Origin: Aristolochia californica | Taxonomy: Eukaryota; Streptophyta; Magnoliopsida; Piperales; Aristolochiaceae | Assembly (NCBI GenBank): GCA_029961685.1 | Contig: JARWKL010000012.1 | Coordinates: 15,547,227-15,611,226, forward strand | Length of the DNA: 64,000 bases | Direction of reading: 5' to 3' | Shown: piece by piece, positions 21,891 to 33,189 of the stretch | Layout: each line of letters starts with the position of its first letter | Position numbering within the stretch: the first letter of the stretch is position 1 | Program-made: the position numbers and the translations under genes | The notes under the pieces: generated by a model | The model's input: only the letters and a program-made list of their open reading frames with translations | Database searches by the model: none | Told to the model about the DNA's origin: nothing

Positions 21891-22358
21891 TGTTATGGTC
21901 TTGGGGTTAAGTACCTATGCCTTCCGTTCCTAATCGGCCGATCATTTGGGTAGTATTGGGTAGGTACTTAACATTTTGTATCAGAGCGAGTGCCACATTG
22001 CGAGTTCGATTCCCGGGGCACATAGAGGCTGGATTAAAATTACTGGTAGGGCCTAGAGGCTGGATTAAAATTGCTGGTAGGCTGCGGTTGGGCCAGTGTC
22101 GCTGTGCCGTTGTGGTCATCAGCTCATCGTGAGTTCGAATCCCCAAGGGGAGTCCCGACGCGGGTGTCACAAGCCCCGGACGTGGTCGCCATAAGGGATT
22201 TATGGGATCTTGATCCGGCACCCGTTGTTGAGTGTTAAACCGCTGTGGACGTCGGCTCGCGAAGGTGGGGTGTACTATTATGGTCTTGAGGTTAAGTACC
22301 TAAGCCTTCCGCTCCTAGCAGGTTGGTCTTTTGGGTAGTATTGGTTAGGTGCTTAACA
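21891..22358 (+). mobile_element. TRIM-1: 468-bp miniature LTR retrotransposon
   Basis: Terminal repeats of 83 bp (21891-21973 and 22276-22358) both start T(G/A)TTATGGTCTTG and end CTTAACA. A primer site (TTTTGTATCAGAGCGAG) follows the first, and the purine tract GAAGGTGGGGTGTAC precedes the second. The 302-bp interior has no gene. This is the layout of terminal-repeat retrotransposons in miniature. Target duplication is weak (CAGTC/CAACC). Confidence 0.82.
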
Positions 22359-22379
22359 CAACCATGTATAGAAAAAAGA

Positions 22380-23715
22380 CTTGGGGGACTCTCTTACCAC
22401 CAAAAAAGAAAGTAGTGGCTTATAGAAGAGTGTTCACCAATTGGTAAGCTTAATTTAGTAAGCATTCTCACCAAGTGGTAAGCTTAATTCAGTATGCATT
22501 CTTATTTCTCTTGCTACTAATTTCACGTGGTCCCTTTCTCACTTAGATGTGAAGAATTCCTTTCTTTATGGTGATTTACATGAGGAAGTTTAGGTGTCAC
22601 AACCATTGGTTGAGGGGGAAAAGGTATGCAAACTCTAGAAATCTATGTATGAGCTTAAACAATCACCTAAGGGTTGGTTTTAAAACTTTTGTGTTGTGGT
22701 TATATGTCTTGATTTTAAGCCGTATGTAATTGATCATTTGATTTCTGAGAAACATACTAATATGGCTGTGATTATTATGGCAAGTCATGTGGGTGATATT
22801 TTTTGACATAAAATAACTTAGAGGGCATTCGAACAACCAAGAAGGACTTGCACAAACAATTCCAAACTAAAGACCTTGGGTTGCTGAAATACTTCCTTGG
22901 GATTGAGTCCTACAATCTAGATATGGTATAGTTTTGTCATAAAGGAAATATGTAATAGATTTTTAGAAGAGACATGTATTCTTGGGTTTCAACCAATGGG
23001 ATCTAAATGTAAAATTGAGTGTTGACTTAGATCATGATGTGGAAGTTGGAAGATTTTAGATGCTGGTTGGTAAGCTAATCTACCTCACAGTTACAATGCT
23101 TAATATTTCCTTTTTTGTAAGTACTATTGGTTAATTCATACACAAGCTACAGATTACCCACTGGCAAGTATTGGAGAGAGTCCTTCGATATCTTAAGAAA
23201 TATCTTGGAAAAGGGTTGTTATACAAGTCTCATGGTCATTGAATGTAGAAGGCTATACTAATGTAGATTGGGTGGGCTTCCAAAATGATATGAAATCTAC
23301 TTCAAGCTATTTCACTATGGTTGGAGGAAACCTTGTCTCATGGAGAAGTAAAAAGCATAATACAATTGCATGGTCAAGTGTTGTAGCTAAATATCTTGTT
23401 GTGGCTCATGTGTAAGTGAAATGTTATGGATAAGATTTTTGTTGTCTAAACTCATATTTCCTATGACTAATTCAATACAAATTCATTATGATAACCAAGC
23501 TTCATTCACATTGCTTCTATCCAAGTTTTTTAAGAAAGAATAAAACACATTTAAATAGATTCTCATTTTGTTTGAAAAAGTTAAAAATTGGAATTATAAG
23601 TGTAGACTATGTTCACTCAAAGAATCAAGTTGTTGAAATCCTCACGAAGGCACCAATAACCAATCCTTTTAGTGATACTTGTTCCAAGTTGGGCGTTTAT
23701 GATGTCCATATGTAA
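22380..23715 (+). pseudogene. Copia-4 fragment: RT and RNase H relic
   Basis: Readable across frames: an RT block encoding DVKN-type sequence at about 22548-22615 ('LHEEV' region), 'MYELKQSPKGWF' at about 22648, a damaged catalytic box ('HVGDIF', about 22785), 'LKYFLGIE' at about 22885, then RNase H with 'VGFQNDMKSTSSYFTMVGGN' and 'SWRSKKHNTIAWSS' (23275-23385), ending 'FSDTCSKLGVYDVHM' and a stop at 23713-23715. Gag, protease and integrase are missing, and many stops are present. It represents the 3' half of a plus-strand Copia. Confidence 0.72.
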
Positions 23716-25070
23716 CATTTTATTAAAGGTAGTTTATTTCAGCTTTTATTTAGCCTTTCTTCACCAATATACAAATACTAAAAAGTCAAGACAAACCCAA
23801 GTTAATAAGGAAATATGCGGATACAAATATTTAAGTGGTTTTGTTTCTTTTGTAGGTTGGTATGAAGTGTTTAAGTCTAACTCAAACTCTTGTTGTTAGA
23901 GGTGGAGATAGGAAAGATAATGACAGATTTGGAAAAGCGGGAGGCATAATACAAGCATGAGTAGAATTGGTAATACAAGAGGAAACAATGATTGGATAAT
24001 CATTGATTGCAAGTCTCACACTTGAAATCCCTATGAAAAGAGGAGGAAAAAGATGAGTTGTGAATCAATTACAACTAATAAACAAACCAAACAACAAATC
24101 ACCTCTTGTAGGAGAGCAACAAAAAAGACTTTTGAAAATAAAAAACAACGTCTTTTGTTTACTCTTGTGCAGTGACAAATTAGATATAACAACCACTTTT
24201 TATGCAGAAATAGAACCCCAATTTAAAGTAATTTAGAAGGATGTGAAAACACGATAAAGCTTTATTGCAAAAGGCAACAAGGAAGGGGCATATCTAACAA
24301 GAAATTAATAGATCCTTGTCTAATGAAATCTGGAGCTCTAGAAATAAAATTTAATTGTTAATTCATTTTTCTTTCTTAATTTTGTTTTTCTCCTTCTTCT
24401 TCGCTTTCTTTTTTCTCCCCCTTCACTCTTATGTTAAGAACATAGTTTCTCTTATACCATGTTGAACTTCAAAATGTAAGCATAATGATGGAGGAGGAAG
24501 GAGAAAAAAGTAGCAGGGATTGTTCTCTAATACATTCTATTATAATGTCTATTTTAATTAGAATTAAACCAAAAAATAAATTACCAAATCCCAATTACAC
24601 TCGGCTTAGACTAAATATAATAACTACAAACATGTAGATAAACAAGCAACAAAAAACTAGAAAACTTCAAAATTGGTTTAACCACTCATCCTCAGTCTAT
24701 AAAAGGACTAAAAAGTTATTTGTAGACAACCTTTTGTAATATTTTAGAAAATTTTGGCAAATAAGTTGCCAAAAGCAAATTATTGTCGCAATTCATTGAG
24801 ACTCTCGAATATCATGAAGGAGTAAATTTATCATTAAACATCACATAGAAGGGGGTGAAATCAAGATGCCAACTAATCAAGGAGGTTTAGTTCTACCTTT
24901 AGTTTAATTATGAGACCAACAAAATTTGTTCACATAGGTTGAATGAGATGACCAAGTTTATAAATAGGACTCTACACCACTTAATACTTTGTATCATTAT
25001 GATGTTGGACTCAAACATAATGCTACTTCCTAACTCATCCACTTTTATACTTTGACAACAAAGTTCTACC
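23716..25070. other. Non-coding sequence with one possible LTR edge
   Basis: No gene seen. At 24451-24470 'cttataccatgttgaacttc' resembles a minus-strand primer site next to an LTR start (24460). A matching second LTR was not found. Confidence 0.4.
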
Positions 25071-25076
25071 TTTTTC

Positions 25077-25437
25077 GTTTTTAATATTTTTTAAAGTTTT
25101 ACATTTTCAAGTAGATATTAGTTGAACTAAGATTTGGGTCCTATTTTCATGTTAGTCGCTACCCCTTATGAGTTCTCTATTATAGATGGAGTACATTAGA
25201 GAATGGTGTCCCATCCTAGTCCTCCATTCTACGATGAGTTAATCCTACAACCCCACGTTTTAATATTTTTTAAAGTTTTACATTTTCAAGTAGATTGTAG
25301 TTGACATAAGATTTGGGTTCTATTTTCACGTTAGTCGCTACCTCTTATGAGTTCTCTATTATAGATGGATTACATTAGAGAATGGTGCCCCATCCTAGTC
25401 CTCCTTTCTACGATGAGTTAACCCTAAAATCCCACAA
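25077..25437. repeat. 180-bp tandem duplication
   Basis: Two units, at about 25077 and 25257, both run from 'aatattttttaaagttttac' through 'agtcgctacc' and 'gagttctctattatagatgg' to 'tacgatgagttaa', with about ten differences. No coding potential is seen. Confidence 0.85.
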
Positions 25438-25775
25438 GGGACAAAGAGGAATTGGTTAAAAAACATGCACATGTGTTTAAGATAGGATGAGATTTTCTTA
25501 TTATGACCTAGAAGTCTTATTACCATGTATCCTTTGATTTTTTTATGAAAGAATGAAGTTTTAATAAAATTATCTTTTTAGTGGTAGTTGTTATGGAAAT
25601 AAAAATTTTAGCTTAAAATTTAAAAACCAGTGCTAGGACAGGGTCAAGTTTTAGGAAAATCGGAACATTGACAAAACCACAGTGGGGGGTGGGAAGAAAA
25701 TTTGAAGTTCATCTTCATCTCTTGCTTCAAATTCATTTCATTCATCTACATGAACTTCATCTTCAAACTTGGTGT
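25438..25775. other. Non-coding spacer
   Basis: No gene or clear repeat. Repeated 'ttcatcttcat' and 'catctacatgaact' phrases toward the end recall the foldback element at 29 kb. Confidence 0.35.
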
Positions 25776-26005
25776 TAGTTAGAACAAGTTCATGTGCACT
25801 TAAAAACAGTTTCCAATGTTAGTACTCCAACATGAGAAAAATACAAAAAACAAGAGAATGAGTAAATTGTAACAATACATTTAATTAAAACATAATACTT
25901 AAACCCAAAATTAGGTAAAATAAACATGATTACTACACGAGTAAGTAATTTAATGTATAATTAAAATATATTAATACACTAATTAATTAAATTAGATATC
26001 ACCAT
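25776..26005 (+). repeat. Diverged partial copy of the foldback-element arm
   Basis: From 'ttggtgttagtt' through 'aacagtttccaatgttag', 'ccaacatgagaaaa', 'aacataatacttaaaccc' and 'attactacacgag' to 'aattaaattagatat', this matches 29070-29295 of the foldback element at lower identity. The satellite and GC-rich core are absent. Confidence 0.7.
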
Positions 26006-26810
26006 GGTTACCAAATATTATAAGGTTAGAGTTTAGCATTCTTTATCTGAATTTTTATTAACATGGAGGTAATAAAGAGTATTGGCTTGGGGATGCATAA
26101 TAAACCATGTGCTTGTTTGTCATAATGTTCTTCATAAACTGTGAACCTAAATCTTGAACCTAAATCTATAATCCAAACTTTCTCACAACTGTAATTTACT
26201 TGAAATAGATACTCCTTGCAAAGAGAATGGAAAATGTGTCGGAACATGCATTCGAAGGTGGTTGTCCATGGAGACAACATTCAAAGTTGTAGTGAGATGC
26301 ATTGCTCCTTATACAAGAGAATTCAGAGTTCAGCTGCACATGTCTGGATCAAAAGTAAAAAAGTCTCTTTTGACGCATTTGTAGAAACACAATTTAGTCT
26401 CCTGGGTCTTTATGAGATCTGCCTAATTACCCTCTAATTGTATGATATGAACTGGAAACAATAGATTATTGAAGTTCTTTCTATCAAGGAGTGTTGTAAT
26501 TACATATTCTTCTTGAAGTAATTACAAATAATTCAAAATTTCCACAACTCATCATATTTGTTCCTAGATGTTTATATTGCAATAGGGAAAGAAGGTTGAC
26601 AGAAATGGCATCCATGTGACATTTTCATTGTAATGGAAGCTCCCTTGATGCTTACATGTAAAATATATCTTTTACATACTCTCCATGGTCCGATGAGCAA
26701 GACAATTCACCCACAAGACCTAAAAAAACTAGTCGAGATATGCATCCAAAATTGAATTGGGTTGTAGCAGATCACCACAGTTTATTCACTTTCACTATCC
26801 ATGTAAATCT
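26006..26810. other. Non-coding spacer
   Basis: No recognisable gene. Short overlapping frames on both strands at 26026-26437 lack protein-like features. Confidence 0.3.
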
Positions 26811-26971
26811 CTATTGCTTATTTTCAATGTCCTCATCTTCTTCCTGATGTCTTCCCTGGTCTTCTCTTGCTCTTTTAGCTGCAGTGGATTTTGCCCTTTC
26901 TAGCGTTGAGGAAACTGTTTCCCAGGAAACAAGCTTCTCAATAAAGACAAAATAAAATCGGCTCGTCGATT
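26811..26971 (-). CDS. Candidate terminal exon of an unrecognised gene
   Basis: On the minus strand a good acceptor (TTACTGCAG, ending at 26972) opens a 161-bp exon that ends in TAG at 26811-26813. It encodes 52 residues after a split codon: 'STSRFYFVFIEKLVSWETVS', then a charged tail with 'AAKRARED' and 'EEDEDIEN'. The mixed aromatic, basic and acidic composition looks protein-like. Further candidate pieces lie upstream on the same strand: about 27120-27240 (open, 'MEWQQQGSN'), 27833-27938 (after TTTTTTGCAG: 'VMATASILISNIVDVLMPFA') and 28007-28090 ('VLPGGGTLGTVFKDSALVVM'). The 28.0 and 27.9 kb exons do not join in frame in my reading, so this may be a broken or captured gene. I do not recognise the family. 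Confidence 0.3.
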
Positions 26972-28125
26972 CTGCAGTAAGTAAACTTAGATAATGAGAT
27001 ATTAATGTACCAAATCGGATGTGTTACAAGTGAAACTCACCTAAATCCAAAAATTAAAATTAAATCAAATACATCATTAAATTAATCGGAGAGAGCCAAG
27101 GATGAATTGGGTTTTGCTCCTACAGATTATTCCATGTCAAAGAGGCAACAATTATTCTATTCAACTTGTTCAGAGTGTGAAATCTAACGGAGCAAATAAT
27201 CCTATTTGATCCTTGCTGTTGCCATTCCATCACCTGAGGTTATGATATCGAGTTACTATGAGGAATAAAAGCAGAAGCTTACTGGTTCTAACTTACACAC
27301 TCAAAGCAGAATTAAAAGAATTGTTTGGTCTGTTCATACACATCAGTTTATGGAAGAGGGCAAAGAGTTCTCCATTGCAACTAGACATTCTCTGATTGGT
27401 GGCTATTGTTGCAGTATGTATCTCTGTGGGCCTTTGTAGGTATAAAAACCCCTCACTGAAGTCCTCTTTGTTTCTGCATTCAGGTTGGAGCAATTCAAGT
27501 TTGGACCTATACTTGTTTTATGGTTACTTGAAGAGATTTTTGAACATCAGCATAAATTATTGTTATCCAATTATATGCTTTGTGTTGGGAGCCACCAAAT
27601 GTCTGTTGGTCTTGTTGTTGAACAAGGTGGAACATGCACTTGTGATGATAGTGAATTTCATACCACCAACATGTATCTCTTTCTAATTAGGAGAGAGCAT
27701 TTGGAATTATTGCAAATATTTCAAGTTACAGAGAAAGAAAAGAGGCATAATAGACCTAATTTCATTTATTGGGAAGTCAGAATATCGTCTATATGAATCT
27801 AAAACAAATTCCTTCTCTAATTGATGGGAACAACCTGATTCCAGAGGCAAAACCATGCAAGAACCACTTCTCTGCAAAGGGCATCAATACATCAACAATG
27901 TTAGAGATAAGGATAGATGCAGTTGCCATAACCTGCAAAAAATGCAATCAATTCTTAGTTACGTCCTAAAAATAGCTAGATTGTGGAATATGGATACACT
28001 TGCTTACATGGGTCAGTCATAACGACAAGGGCAGAGTCCTTGAAGACAGTTCCAAGGGTTCCTCCCCCTGGTAATACAGATTCATGGTCACTGAAGCATG
28101 GTTAATTAAAGTGTTTGGGTAGAAA
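26972..28125 (-). other. Possible upstream exons and introns of the same unrecognised gene
   Basis: Splice-like signals on the minus strand: donor CCAT|GTAAGC (about 28006) and acceptor TTTTTTGCAG (about 27939) bound an intron of about 67 bp, and AATCAG|GTTG (about 27833) is a possible donor. The pyrimidine-rich 28560-28880 on that strand could be a leader. There is no full-length frame. Confidence 0.25.
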
Positions 28126-28380
28126 TAGTTGCAACCCTAATTCTAGAACCTAAACCCTAAACCCTATACATTAAAACCCTTAAAAGCCCCAAACCCTAAA
28201 CCCTAAACGCTATCACCCCAAAACCGAGAACACTAATTTTTTTGAAAAAAACCCTAAACCCTTAAATACCAAGCATTAAACCCTAAATACACTAAATCCT
28301 AACCCTAATCCAAAAATTAAACCATATAGAGATGAAATTGAACCATAAGTAGCACAAACCCTAACCCTAAATCCCTAAAT
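28126..28380. repeat. Interstitial telomere-like (CCCTAAA) cluster
   Basis: Irregular AAACCCTAA motifs recur through this stretch (for example 28150-28165, 28187-28205, 28250-28262 and 28280-28290), mixed with unrelated sequence. This is the plant telomere unit, but the array is degenerate. It may also act as telo-box elements near a minus-strand promoter. Confidence 0.7.
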
Positions 28381-28969
28381 TACGCAAAAAAATAAAATTA
28401 AATGAAATACATCTCTAAATTAATAAAAAAATTAGGGTTTAGGTTTACCTTCTAAAATTTGGGGAAAATCGAAGCCAAATGGGGAAATCGACGCCGAAGC
28501 GAAGTAGAATAGAAGAAATCAACGTCAAAATATTGAAAATCGAAGAAAATCAAAATTGAAATGGGGAAAATTGAACGAAATCAGGGGGTCTTTTGGGGCA
28601 ATAGAGAGTAGTGACAGGGAGAAGGGAGTGGGAGGCCGAAAGGGAGAAGAGAGGGAGGCCGAGAGGACATTCACAACGAGAGGGAAAAGGGAAAGGGAGG
28701 CTGATAGAGAGAAGGGAGACGTGAGAGGGAGAAGAGAAAAGCGAGAGGGAACAGGGAGACCAGAGATGGCTGTAGAGAGAGCGAAGAAAAAATTTGAGGA
28801 GGAAGAAATGACGAGCGACGGAGGAGACCGAGAGAGGGAGAGAGACCAAAAAAAATAAAGAAACGAAGCAGGTTCGAATCGCGGCGCTAGAGTCATCTGG
28901 ATGACTCATAATATGCTACAAAAACCAAATTTCCAAAATTAAACCGTGGAGATGATTTTCTGATTCATC
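28381..28969. other. Purine-rich non-coding stretch before the foldback element
   Basis: GA-rich low complexity (28600-28860). Long open frames here on both strands come from this composition. GAGTCATCTGGATGACTC, a palindrome-like motif shared with the foldback element, sits at 28890-28907. Confidence 0.45.
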
Positions 28970-29110
28970 TTAGGGGGGTTAGTGCCCCAACGTGGATTCT
29001 TGAAGATCAAGTCGTGTCCAACATGAAGATCATGTCATGTCATGTACATGAAGATCAGGTAAGAATTTGTGTTAGTGTTGACGACTTCATGTGCACTGGA
29101 AAACAGTTTC
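28970..29110 (+). repeat. Left outer terminal inverted repeat of the foldback element
   Basis: Pairs with 34680-34818 with only a few mismatches over about 140 bp. It contains repeated 'catgaagatca' and 'catgtcatgt' words. Confidence 0.85.
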
Positions 29111-29689
29111 CAGTGTTAGTGCCCCAACATGAGAAAAACATAAAAAACAAGAGAATTTCTAAACCTTTACAGTGCACTTAATTACAACATAATCCTTAAA
29201 CCCCAAATTAGGTAAAACAACCATTATTACTACACGAATAAATTATTTAATGTATAATTAAATATACTAATATATTTATTAATTGAATTAGATATTTTAT
29301 TGTACATTAAAATGGTAATTACATGAGCCAATGAAATACCTATATGATTAATTACAAATAATAAATAAATAACATTATAAATAACAAAAACGAAAGTAAT
29401 ACGTTGAGTTATTAATTTATTAATAACATATGATGTACTTTAACCTAAAAATGAATAATTTAAGAGAAAAAATTGATCTAATCATAACTTTAACACACTA
29501 TATATTTGTACATAATATATTTTATGTATTATTAATTATTAATATATTATCACAAAATTTAAAACTATTGGTTTAATTAACTATAGCAATCGGATAATTA
29601 TGCCAAAAATAATTTATCAAATATTTATTTTAACAATATTTTAATTATGACTATTAAATCACTATTTTAATATAGTAACTATAAAATAA

Positions 29690-30725
29690 AAATATTAAAT
29701 AAATAAAAATAATTATTTATAAATAAAAATAATTATTTATAAATAAAAATAATTATTTATAAATAAAAATAATTATTTATAAATAAAAATAATTATTTAT
29801 AAATAAAAATAATTATTTATAAATAAAAATAATTATTTATAAATAAAAATAATTATTTATAAATAAAAATAATTATTTATAAATAAAAATAATTATTTAT
29901 AAATAAAAATAATTATTTATAAATAAAAATAATTATTTATGAATAAAAATAATTATTTTATAAATAAAAAAAAATATTTTATAAATAAAAATAATTATTT
30001 TATAAATAAAAATAATTATTTTATAAATAAAAATAATTATTTATAAATAAAAATAATTATTTATAAATAAAAATAATTATTTATAAATAAAAATAATTAT
30101 TTATAAATAAAAATAATTATTTTATAAATAAAAATAATTATTTTATAAATAAAAATAATTATTTATAAATAAAAATAATTATTTTATAAATAAAAATAAT
30201 TATTTATAAATAAAAATAATTATTTTATAAATAAAAATAATTATTTTATAAATAAAAATAATTATTTATAAATAAAAATAATTATTTATAAATAAAAATA
30301 ATTATTTATAAATAAAAATAATTATTTATAAATAAAAATAATTATTTATAAATAAAAATAATTATTTATAAATAAAAATAATTATTTATAAATAAAAATA
30401 ATTATTTATAAATAAAAATAATTATTTATAAATAAAAATAATTATTTATAAATAAAAATAATTATTTTATAAATAAAAATAATTATTTTATAAATAAAAA
30501 TAATTATTTATAAATAAAAATAATTATTTTATAAATAAAAATAATTATTTATAAATAAAAATAATTATTTTATAAATAAAAATAATTATTTTATAAATAA
30601 AAATATTTATTTATAAATAAAAATAATTATTTATAAATAAAAATAATTATTTATAAATAAAAATAATTATTTTATAAATAAAAATATTTATTTATAAATA
30701 AAAATAATTATTTTATAAATAAAAA
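29690..30725. repeat. 20-bp AT satellite, module A (about 50 units)
   Basis: Tandem ATAAATAAAAATAATTATTT, with 21-bp variants (extra T) becoming frequent in the second half. Each unit contains the palindromes AAATAATTATTT and ATTTATAAAT. Confidence 0.95.
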
Positions 30726-30779
30726 TTATAAATTAATAATTTTTATGAAGATAGTTTAATTTTTCCTAACTTAGGAAAA

Positions 30780-31170
30780 ATTAAACCATCGTCGTCTTCC
30801 TCAACTGCGAGCCTAAGGGCAACGACGATGGCGACTGCGAGCCTAAGGGCAACGACGATGGCGACGGGGATGGGCTAGTAGGCGATGGCGACGGCCAGCG
30901 ACGACGGTGGGCAACGACGATGGCGACGGGGACGGGCTAGTAGGCAACGGCGACGGAACGAGAGAGGGCTGCGGCAACACCGAGAGAGGGCTGCGGGAAC
31001 GAGAGACGGTTGCGGAATGAGAGAGGGCTGCGGCAACACCGAGAGAGGGTTGTGGAACGAGAGAGGGCTGTGGAAATGAAATGGCAGAGAGGGTGTGTGG
31101 CAGAGAGCCCCCGAGAGACAACCCTGCTCGCCGAGAGAGAGCCTGCGCAAGAGTCATGTAGATGACTCTC
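30780..31170. repeat. GC-rich CpG core, module A
   Basis: Low-complexity repeats of GGCAACGACGATGGCGACGG and GAGAGAGGGCTGCGG. Open frames on both strands are compositional (poly Ser/Pro/Leu or Arg/Gly) and I do not treat them as genes. It is flanked by the motif GAGTCATGTAGATGACTC at 31151-31168. Module B has the same core at 32792-33182, with very few differences. Confidence 0.8.
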
Positions 31171-31849
31171 AAAATCGAGCGGAAAGCACTTTCCGCCCGT
31201 TACTCTTGAGACATGAACTCGTGATTCATGTATATTCATGTACATGACATGAATTTCGGCGCCCCCTAACGACATCAGGACATGAACTGCGTAATGCGCA
31301 TGAAGATCATGTCCTGAGTCATGTGCACTAATTACAACATAATCCTTAAACCCCAAATTAGGTAAAACAACCATTATTACTACACGAATAAATTATTTAA
31401 TGTATAATTAAATATACTAATATATTTATTAATTGAATTAGATATTTTATTGTACATTAAAATGGTAATTACATGAGCCAATGAAATACCTATATGATTA
31501 ATTACAAATAATAAATAAATAACATTATAAATAACAAAAACGAAAGTAATACGTTGAGTTATTAATTTATTAATAACATATGATGTACTTTAACCTAAAA
31601 ATGAATAATTTAAGAGAAAAAATTGATCTAATCATAACTTTAACACACTATATATTTGTACATAATATATTTTATGTATTATTAATTATTAATATATTAT
31701 CACAAAATTTAAAACTATTGGTTTAATTAACTATAGCAATCGGATAATTATGCCAAAAATAATTTATCAAATATTTATTTTAACAATATTTTAATTATGA
31801 CTATTAAATCACTATTTTAATATAGTAACTATAAAATAAAAATATTAAA

Positions 31850-32740
31850 TAAATAAAAATAATTATTTATAAATAAAAATAATTATTTATAAATAAAAAT
31901 AATTATTTATAAATAAAAATAATTATTTATAAATAAAAATAATTATTTATAAATAAAAATAATTATTTATAAATAAAAATAATTATTTATAAATAAAAAT
32001 AATTATTTATAAATAAAAATAATTATTTATAAATAAAAATAATTATTTATGAATAAAAATAATTATTTATAAATAAAAATAATTATTTTATAAATAAAAA
32101 TAATTATTTATGAATAAAAATAATTATTTTATAAATAAAAATAATTATTTATAAATAAAAATAATTATTTTATAAATAAAAATAATTATTTTATAAATAA
32201 AAATAATTATTTTATAAATAAAAATAATTATTTTATAAATAAAAATAATTATTTTATAAATAAAAATAATTATTTATAAATAAAAATAATTATTTATAAA
32301 TAAAAATAATTATTTTATAAATAAAAATAATTATTTATAAATAAAAATAATTATTTATAAATAAAAATAATTATTTATAAATAAAAATAATTATTTTATA
32401 AATAAAAATAATTATTTATAAATAAAAATAATTATTTTATAAATAAAAATAATTATTTTATAAATAAAAATAATTATTTTATAAATAAAAATAATTATTT
32501 TATAAATAAAAATATTTATTTATAAATAAAAATAATTATTTTATAAATAAAAATAATTATTTTATAAATAAAAATAATTATTTTATAAATAAAAATATTT
32601 ATTTATAAATTAAAATAATTATTTATAAATAAAAATAATTATTTATAAATAAAAATAATTATTTATAAATAAAAATAATTATTTTATAAATAAAAATATT
32701 TATTTATAAATAAAAATAATTATTTTATAAATAAAAATTA
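31850..32740. repeat. 20-bp AT satellite, module B (about 43 units)
   Basis: Same unit as module A. The array is 138 bp shorter, judging from the offset change between flanks (2150 bp before it, 2012 bp after it). Confidence 0.95.
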
Positions 32741-32791
32741 TAAATTAATAATTTTTATGAAGATAGTTTAATTTTTCCTAACTTAGGAAAA

Positions 32792-33182
32792 ATTAAACCA
32801 TCGTCGTCTTCCTCAACTGCGAGCCTAAGGGCAACGACGATGGCGACTGCGAGCCTAAGGGCAACGACGATGGCGACGGGGATGGGCTAGTAGGCGATGG
32901 CGACGGCCAGCGACGACGGTGGGCAACGACGATGGCGATGGGGACGGGCTAGTAGGCAACGGCGACGGAACGAGAGAGGGCTGCGGCAACACCGAGAGAG
33001 GGCTGCGGGAACGAGAGACGGTTGCGGAATGAGAGAGGGCTGCGGCAACACCGAGAGAGGGTTGTGGAACGAGAGAGGGCTGTGGAAATGAAATGGCAGA
33101 GAGGGTGTGTGGCAGAGAGCCCCCGAGAGACAACCCCGCTCGCCGAGAGAGAGCCTGCGCAAGAGTCATGTAGATGACTCTC
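32792..33182. repeat. GC-rich CpG core, module B
   Basis: Nearly identical to 30780-31170 at an offset of 2012 bp, with single-base changes such as CTGCTCG to CCGCTCG near 33138. Confidence 0.8.
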
Positions 33183-33189
33183 AAAATCG

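Noticed and set aside
21907..22221. 104-codon minus-strand frame in TRIM-1
   Set aside because: It crosses the LTR and primer site of a miniature element that should not code. It is treated as chance.
27396..27796. Overlapping plus-strand frames of 96-103 codons
   Set aside because: They overlap each other in different frames and oppose the candidate minus-strand exons. No family resemblance and no splice context.
28525..28909. Overlapping open frames of 100-123 codons at 28.5-28.9 kb on both strands
   Set aside because: They come from purine/pyrimidine low complexity. The minus-strand protein is Ser/Leu/Pro/Phe only, so it is more likely leader or spacer than coding.
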